Below are positions 56,356-64,000 of a stretch of DNA of 64,000 nucleotides, one piece after another. The first letter of the stretch is position 1. Each line of letters begins with the position of its first letter. Both the position numbers and the translations under genes were made by a program. Origin of the DNA: Nansenia antarctica (lineage: Eukaryota > Chordata > Actinopteri > Argentiniformes > Microstomatidae); the NCBI GenBank assembly GCA_963989245.1, contig OZ022349.1, forward strand, positions 30,474,206-30,538,205, in the 5' to 3' direction. The notes under the pieces were generated by a model that saw nothing but the letters and a program-made list of their open reading frames with translations, was not told the origin of the DNA and made no database searches.

Positions 56356-56802
56356 TCAATAAGAACTTTTTTCTGGCATTGGTTTTAGGCAGCAGAGCTC
56401 CTCCCTTACAGCAGAATCACAGTATCTTGCTATGACAGCCAGACGTGGCATGTCATTCACATCTACGCTCTCATCAAGTGCGAGGCTAAACACCGTCGCA
56501 TCTTTCAAACCAGCGGTTTGCTGCGCTTTCACGTTTTCTGCCATTTCTCTTATTCTTCGTTCCACACTTCTGGCTGACACTGGGATGTCTTTTATTCTTG
56601 ATTTTATTGTGTCTTTGTTTGATAAGCCTTCAAACAAAACATCTGAGCTACAGAGGAAAGCCTCCTTAATATATTCTCCATCAGTGAATGGCTTTCCACG
56701 TTTCGCAATGCAATGAGCAATGCGAAAGCTTGCTTCAGTTGCGTGATTTTTAGCAGTGGCAAATGCTTTAAAGGTGCTGGCCTGCTTCCCATACCTTGAC
56801 AC
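56356..56802 (-). pseudogene. hAT transposase fragment
   Basis: 148-codon frame: GKQASTFKAFATAKNHATEA, SFRIAHCIAKRGKPFTDGEY, SLALDESVDVNDMPRLAVIA. It matches the N-terminal to middle part of SCAND3/ZBED5-like hAT transposases, including the LDES acidic motif. BED finger and C-terminal part are absent. Confidence 0.75.
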
Positions 56803-56931
56803 AGCACGTCTTATTGATTCGGCCTTGTCTGCTTCATCCTTGAACGACTTGAGTTATATTGATACAAGTATCGAATCGAATTCAGAATTTTACTTCAGAA
56901 TACGGCTCTTGTGGAGTGGATGAGAGACTAG

Positions 56932-57054
56932 GGCTGCATTCGTAAATTCGCCCTGAGAGCGCCGGAGCGTCCCTGAGACTGCCTCTAGTCCAATCAAATT
57001 ACTTGGTCCCATTGTGACATTGAACCCAGTGTGCGCGAATTTACGAACGCGGCC
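56932..57054. mobile_element. MITE of the GGCTGCGTTCG family
   Basis: Left GGCTGCATTCGTAAATTCGC, right inverse GGCCGCGTTCGTAAATTCGC. Second full-length-like copy in the window (see 28052-28190), diverged inside. No clear duplication. Confidence 0.65.
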
Positions 57055-57182
57055 AACATAAAATAAAATAAAAACATTCTCCCATTCTCGCACTTATTGA
57101 TTAGCTGTCGCGTGCCACTGTTTAAGCTGTCGCGTGCCACTGCTGGCACGCGTGCCATAGGTTGCCGACCCCTGGTCTGGGC

Positions 57183-58014
57183 TATAGGCAAGGCTAGTTT
57201 ATTTGTATACAACATTTCATAAAATGGGGGCAATTCAAAGTGCTTTACATATAGCATTAAAAGAAATACAGAAAAAAGAAGGATAGTAAGAAAAAACTCA
57301 GGAAGACAGCGGAGCCGTAACAGAAAATCACACTTCACACTTTAGAACTTAGATATCGGGGAAAAGGTGACTTAATGGGGGAAGGGGCGATGTCTCACTC
57401 ATCGGGGAAAAAGTATATATCATTCAGCTCAAAAAGGTCAAAACAGGATAACGGGGGTCTCTCTACTGGAGGGTCTGGCGGTAGGTAGCTGGACTCCGTA
57501 CGTTCAGTACCGGGGATGGGGCTCCGTCACATTCTTGGCTCTCCAGGGGGGGGGCTCCTGTGCTTCTCCGGCTGTTCTGTATCAGGCTCGTCACTCCAGC
57601 TCTGGTTCTGGGGTTCTCCCCTCAGGTCATCTGGGTCTGGGGTTCTCCCCTCAGGTCATCTGGGTCTGGTCACACAAAGACACGTTCTTATAACTTTCAC
57701 ATTCAATGTTGGTTACCGCAGAGTGGTCCTCACCCTTCCCGGCGTCGTACTGGCAAATGCTGCCACAATGAGGGCTTGTCAGGTGGCTTCATCCTGTCTC
57801 TCCTCCGCTGGCACAGCTGTTCTGTCTCTCCTATGCTGGCACAGCTGTTCCACGTCCGCTTAACGAGCCTGCGCTCGCCACTGTAGTGATTGGTGGACGT
57901 GGTTCAACTGTGCAAGCAGATAGTAGCAAGTAGCAATTATCCTGCCTAGGGGCTCGTGCGCTGGCCATCGTACTTTACCCCCGGCTTAGGGGCGCTGGTG
58001 AACGGGTTGCCACA

Positions 58015-58046
<32 letters not shown>

Positions 58047-58054
58047 ACACACAA

Positions 58055-58087
<33 letters not shown>

Positions 58088-58195
58088 GCCTGGGGTGTTG
58101 GCTACGAACATGTTGTTGAAATGTCAGCCTTGTTCTTTACGCCTCTCTACTCTGCTCTCCTATTTTTATTTTTATTTTATAATTTTGCCATTTAG
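57183..58195. other. Unassigned repeat-like sequence and (CA)n
   Basis: 57195-57275 resembles a common fish repeat (CAATTCAAAGTGCTTTACAT). 57380-57960 has no recognisable protein; a 25-bp phrase around CTCCCCTCAGGTCATCTGGG is doubled near 57610-57665. (CA)n at 58014-58085. Confidence 0.4.
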
Positions 58196-58395
58196 CAAAC
58201 ATGTATATTAGCAGACGCTTTTAATCCAAAGCGATTTACAATTACGAATTACAGGGACATTCCCCCTGGAGTAACTGAGGGCTAAGTGCCTTACTCAAGG
58301 GCACACTAGTAGTGGTGTGGTTTCAGGCGGGATTTGAACTCACAACCTTCCGATCACAAGTCCAACTCACTATCCACTAGAGACTAGACCACCAC
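58196..58395 (-). repeat. SINE-like repeat
   Basis: TAGCAGACGCTTTTAATCC, AAAGCGATTTACAATTA, GTGCCTTACTCAAGGGCAC and a tRNA-like GGGATTTGAACTCACAACC. The opposite orientation of its first part is seen at 9425-9470. Confidence 0.6.
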
Positions 58396-58399
58396 TACC

Positions 58400-60262
58400 C
58401 CACTCCTCTCCTCATCCCTCTATCCATCCCTCTATCCATCCTTCTCCTCATCCCTCTATCCATCCCTCTATCCATCCCTCAATCCTTCCCTCTATCCATC
58501 CTTCTCCTCATCCCTCTATCCATCCCTCTATCCATCCCTCTCCTCATCCCTCTCCTCATCCCTCTATCCATCCCTCTATCCATCCCTCTATCCATCCCTC
58601 TATCCATCCCTCTCCTCATCTCTATCCATCCCTCTATCCATCCCTAACCCTATCTATATATCTGCTCTGGGTCTATCTAACCCTATATATCTGCTCTGGG
58701 TCTATCTAACCCTATCTATCTATCTGCTCTGGGTCTATCTGACCCTATATATCTATCTGCTCTGGGTCTATCTGACCCTATATATCTATCTGCTCTGGGT
58801 CTATCTGACCCTATCTATCTATCTGCTCTGGGTCTATCTGACCCTATATATCTATCTGCTCTGGGTCTATCTGACCCTATCTATATATCTGCTCTGGGTC
58901 TATCTGACCCTATCTATCTATCTGCTCTGGGTCTATCTAAGCCTATCTATCTATCTGCTCTGGGTCTATCTAACCCTATCTATCTATCTGCTCTGGGTCT
59001 ATCTGACCCTATCTATATATCTGCTCTGGGTCTATCTGACCCTATCTATCTATCTGCTCTGGGTCTATCTAAGCCTATCTATCTATCTGCCCTGGGTCTA
59101 TCTAACCCTATCTATCTGCCCTGGGTCTATCTAACCCTATATATCTGCTCTGGGTCTATCTAACCCTATATATCTATCTGCTCTGGGTCCATTGTGTTAG
59201 TTTAGTCTGGGTGCAGTGTGTTAGTTTAATCTGGGTCCAGTGTGTTAGTTTAATCTGGGTCTGTAAATTAAATCTGGGTCTGTTGGTTTAATCTGGGTCC
59301 AGTGTGTTAGTTTAATCTGGGTCTGTTAGTTTAATCTGGGTCTGTTAGTTTAACCTTGGTCCAGTGTGTTAGTTTAATCTGGGTCTGTTAGTTTAATCTG
59401 GGTCCAGTGTGTTAGTTTAATCAGGGTCCAGTGTGTTAGTTTAGTCTGGGTCCAGTGTGTTAGTTTAATCTGGGTCCATTGTGTTAGTTTAGTCTGGGTC
59501 CAGTGTGTTAGTTTAATCTGGTTCCAGTGTGTTAGTTTAATCTGGTTCCAGTGTGTTAGTTTAATCTGGTTCCACTTAGTTTACTCTGGGTCTGTTGGTT
59601 TAATCTGGTTCCAGTGTGTTAGTTTAATCTGGGTCTGTTAGTTTAATCTAGGTCCAGTGTGTTAGTTTAATCTGGGTCTGTTAGTTGAATCTGGGTCCAG
59701 TGTGTTAGTTTAATCTGGGTCTGTTAGTTTAATCTGGGTCCAGTGTGTTAGTTTAATCTGGGTCTGTTAGTTTAATATGGGTCTGTTGGTTTAATATGGG
59801 TCCAGTGTGCTAGTTTACTCTGGGTCTGTTGGTTTAATCTGGTTCCAGTGTGTTACTTTAATCTGGGTCCAAAGTGTTAGTTTAACCTGGGTCTGTTGGT
59901 TTAATCAAGGTCCAGTGTGGTAGTTTAATCTGGGTCTGTTAGTTTAATCTGGGCCCAGTGTGTTAATTTAATCTGGGTCCAGTGTGTTAGTTTTGTCTGG
60001 GTCTATTGTGTTAGTTTAATCTGGTTCCAGTATGTTGGTTTAGTCTGGGTCTGTTGGTTTAATCTGGGTCCAGTGTGTTAGTTTAATCTGGGTCCAGTGT
60101 GTTAGTTTAGTCTGGGTCTAGAGTGTTAGTTTAGTCTTGGTCTGTTGGTTTAATTTGGGTCCAGTGTGTTAGTTTAATCTCAGTCCAGTGTGTTAGTTTA
60201 ATCTGGGTCTGTTAGTTTAATCTGGGTCCAGTGTGTTAGTTTAATCTGGGTCTGTTAGTTAC
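58400..60262 (+). repeat. Three consecutive minisatellites
   Basis: 58400-58650: CCCTCTATCCAT 12-bp units. 58650-59195: about 32-bp units with CTGCTCTGGGTCTATCTGAC. 59195-60262: units of GTGTGTTAGTTTAATCTGGG alternating with shorter GTCTGTTAGTTTAATCTGG units. All share CTGGGTC, so they may derive from one another. Confidence 0.95.
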
Positions 60263-60594
60263 TCACGCTACTGCAGCAAGCCCACGATATGTTATTGCTC
60301 ATATATATTTATTTTAATCCTGTTCTTTTACCAACTGCTTAGACAACAAAATAGTAAGCTAGTTACGTTAGCTAGCTAAAGATGTTCGCCCCCAAAATCA
60401 TTTTACAACTTGTTTAGCAATTATGTTACGATGTTTCTGTCGAACTCTGCAGTGAAGGTATCTAAGCAAGGTAGGGTGCGTTCGTATTTGATTGGACAAG
60501 AGGCATTCCATGAGTGCTGATCAGATTTCCAGGGCGAATTACAAACGCAGCTGTAATTACAGTTTTGATAAACTGGACACATTTTGGGAATATA
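60263..60594. other. Spacer with a shortened MITE
   Basis: About 60474-60551 is an internally deleted member of the GGCTGCGTTCG family (TTGATTGGACAAGAGGC). The rest is unassigned. Confidence 0.5.
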
Positions 60595-62034
60595 CACTAC
60601 CGTTCAAAAGTTTCAATGAAAACTCACTCTTTTATTTATCAAATGACTTGCAAAATGAATAGAAAATATAGTCAAGACATTGACACGGTTCGAAATAATG
60701 ATTTTTATTTGAAATAATAATTTTGTCCTTCAAACTTTGCTTTCATCAAATAATGTTCCCTTTGCAGCAATTACAGCATTGCAGACCTTTGGCATTCTAG
60801 CTGTTAATTTGTTGAGGTAATCTGAAGAAATGTCACCCCACGCTTCCTGAAGCACCTCCTAAAGTTGGATTGGCTTGATGGGCACTTCTTGCATACCATA
60901 CGGTCAAGCTGCTCCCACAACAGCTCAATGGGGTTGAGATCTGGTGACTCCGCTGGCCACTCCATTACAGACAGAATACTAGCTGCCGGCTTCTTCCCTA
61001 AATAGTTCTTGCATAATTTGGAGGTGTGCTTTGGGTCATTGTCCTGTTGTAGGAGGAAATTGGCTCCAATCAAGCGCTGTCCACAGGGTATGGCATGGCG
61101 TTGCAAAATTGAGTGATAGCCTTCCTTATTCAAAATCCCTTTTACCTTGTACAAATCTCCCACGTTACCAGCACCAAAGCAGCCCCAGACCATCACGTTA
61201 CCTCCACCATGCTTGACAGATGGCGTCAGGCACTCTTCCAGCATCTTTTCACTTGTTTTGCGTCTCACAAATGTTCTTCTGTGTGATCCAAACACCTCAA
61301 ACTTCGATTTGTCTGTCCATAACAATTTTTTCCAATCTTCCTCTGTCCAATGTCTGTGTTATTTTGCCCATAATAATATTTTCCTTTCATTGGCCAGTCT
61401 CAGATATGGCTTTTTCTTTGCCACTCTGCTTAGAAGGCCAGCATCCCGGAGTCGCCTCTTCATTGTTGACATTGACACTGGCGTTTTACCATTTAATGAA
61501 GCTGCCAGTTCAGGACCTGTGAGGCGTCTATTTCTCAAACTAGAGACTCTGATGTACTTGTCTTCTTGCTCAGTTGTGCACCGGGGCCTCCCACTTCTCT
61601 TTCTACTCTGGTTAGAGCCTGTTTGTGCTGTTCTTTGAAGGGAGTAGTACACACCGTTGTAGGAAATGTTCAGTTTCTTGGCAATTTCTCACATGGAATA
61701 GCCTTCATTTCTAAGAACAAGAATAGACTGTCGAGTTTCATATGAAAGTTCTCTTTTTCTGGCCATTTTGAGAGTATAATCGAATCCACAAATGTGATGC
61801 TCCAGATACTCAACTAGCTCAAAGGAAGGCCATTTGCATAGCTTCTCTATCCAGCAAAACCATTTTCAGCTGTGCTAACGTAATTGCACAAGGGTTTTCA
61901 AGGGTTTTCTAATCATCCATTAGCTGTTTAACGCGATTAGCAAACACAATGTACCATTAGAACACTGGAGTGACGGTTGCTGGAAATGGGCCTCTATACA
62001 TTTCTAAGTGACCCCAAACTTTTGAACTGTAGTG
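60595..62034 (-). mobile_element. Tc1-like transposon, complete in outline
   Basis: Ends CACTACCGTTCAAAAGTTT and the inverse of CACTACAGTTCAAAAGTTT, flanked by TA (60593-60594, 62035-62036). 1440 bp, one reverse-strand transposase gene with stops. Confidence 0.9.
60720..61766 (-). pseudogene. Tc1-like transposase with stops
   Basis: Starts MARKRELSYETRQSILVLRN near 61766. A TGA where Arg is expected (CpG decay) follows NEGYSM; then YYSLQRTAQTGSN and SGRPRCTTEQEDKYI, a TAA after LLWAK near 61358, then LLWTDKSKFEVFGSHRR. The DDE acidic residues appear in WTDKSKF, FLLQQDNDPKHTSK and SPDLNPIELLWEQLD. A late frameshift near 60880 precedes the C-terminus. Otherwise full length for the family. Confidence 0.9.
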
Positions 62035-63111
<1,077 letters not shown>

Positions 63112-64000
63112 TCCCAAACTGTTTTTAACCAAGGCACCCCTGAAGCTTTCCCCCTTCTCCAAGGCACTCCAACTCTACGAAGATTTAAAAAATGCCTCGG
63201 AGCTTAAACTAAAAACAATACACGATGAATTGGTTTGAAAATGTGTGTTTATATATAATACATAAGTATTGCCCCAATGAATTTTAACAAGATAATAAAA
63301 GTCATAAATGAACTGTAATGGATGGGCAAGAATGCATAGGTCAGTCAAACTATCGCTAAATTAAATAACATTGTGGCCCTCAAGGATTGTACAATATGGG
63401 AGGAGACTCAGAGGGAATTCTTCACACAAATAAAATATCAAAGGCCTGTATAATCAATCAATGGAACAATGCTTTTTTGGGGGGGCTTAAAATAATGCCT
63501 TAAAATGTAATTCTCATTTCAATGCTCATTCTGAGATTATTATTTCACATCTGAACCAAACGGGTAACTCACAACTATAATAATGTAACAATAATAATCA
63601 TGACAGAATTGTAAATATTGAGAGAAATACAAAACAAAGAAATATGTTGTGCGCATTAGTGGGACACATGCGCCTGCTTTTGGGAGCAGAGTCTCTTTAT
63701 GCGGGGAGAGATAGTGGACAGCGCGACACGCAGGTCCTGTTCCACTGACAGACGCGTGCGTGTCTTGTTCTTGACGTATGCTAGAGAAGAAAAAGCCAGC
63801 TCGCACAAGTAGGAGGTTGGGAAGGGTAAAAGAGTCTAGAGAGATGAACCCTAACCCTGACCCTTACCCAAAAGGAGACTCTAGGGAGATGCCCCCTCAG
63901 CCAGCTGGTTCTGGGACTCTCGCTACCCAGACCAGACAGACTGTGCACCCACTGTACACTAAACCAGGTAGAAACAGAGCTGCACTTTTTAACCACCTGC
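63112..64000. mobile_element. Probable hAT end, running out of the window
   Basis: Starts CAGAGGTTCCCAAACTGTTT, a hAT-type end; the following AT-rich DNA has no transposase frame. A second short CCCTAACCCTGACCCTTACC block lies near 63849-63868, with the same GAGACTCTAG context as near 63090. Confidence 0.4.

Larger units (their letters stand above)
55645..57174 (-). mobile_element. hAT element, 8-bp duplication GTCTGGGC
   Basis: Ends CAGGGGTAGGCAACCTTTTT and the inverse of CAGGGGTCGGCAACC; GTCTGGGC lies at 55637-55644 and 57175-57182. Encodes a transposase piece on the - strand at 56802-56356 and holds a small MITE at 56932-57054. Confidence 0.9.

Overview
The window is nuclear DNA of a ray-finned (teleost-type) fish. 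It has GT-AG introns, dense (TG/CA)n and other short tandem repeats, and a mix of L2/Rex-like and Tx1-like LINEs, hAT, Tc1 and DIRS elements. I cannot name the species. I see no bacterial operon, tRNA, rRNA or CRISPR array.

The one host gene is SPATA20 (spermatogenesis-associated protein 20: DUF255 thioredoxin-like domain plus a six-hairpin/AGE-like domain). It lies on the + strand, and thirteen consecutive coding exons run from 10433 to 53192. All thirteen join in frame with GT..AG borders and give about 651 codons of the central protein, including CHWCH, GGGWPMNVWLTP, HFEKMLYDQAQL and DQDGAEPSANSVS. The N-terminal exon(s) should lie before 10433. The last exon(s), which follow a donor at 53193, were not found in the window. 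About 1.95 kb of coding sequence is spread over 42.8 kb, because most introns are filled with transposons and minisatellites.

Layout. 1-2480: L2-like LINE. 2500-9000: a dispersed repeat broken by (a) a 4.7-kb segment with about 250-bp inverted repeats around a decayed FEN1/XPG-like nuclease gene, itself broken by another LINE, and (b) a 1.13-kb DNA transposon with an 8-bp target duplication. 9480-10232: non-autonomous hAT-like repeat and a telomere-like minisatellite. 10433-11948: SPATA20 exons 1-4 of the window. 11949-22269: a 10.3-kb intron holding a Tc1-type MITE and a LINE split by two hAT-type elements, one of which holds another hAT holding an L1/Tx1 tail. 22270-25139: exons 5-8. 25140-29223: DNA-transposon debris and a (GT)n array with false copies of the next exon start. 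29224-30365: exons 9-10. 30366-42713: a 1.8-kb nonamer minisatellite, pyrimidine tracts, a SINE split by a nearly full-length Tx1-like LINE, and Tc1 and hAT fragments. 42714-42922: exon 11, with its 3' end and donor copied three more times downstream. 42923-52247: (ACTC)n and (TG)n arrays and a nearly complete DIRS1-like element. 52248-53192: exons 12-13. 53193-64000: a BED-finger hAT broken by a minisatellite and a LINE, a second hAT, long minisatellites, a Tc1 element, a 197-bp (GA)n tract and short telomere-like motifs.

The transposon genes are separate parasites rather than a pathway; nearly all carry stops, frameshifts or insertions. Insertion order can often be read from target-site duplications and restored reading frames. 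The points most worth a second look are the FEN/XPG-like nuclease element, the copied splice sites in SPATA20, and the provable nesting in intron 4.
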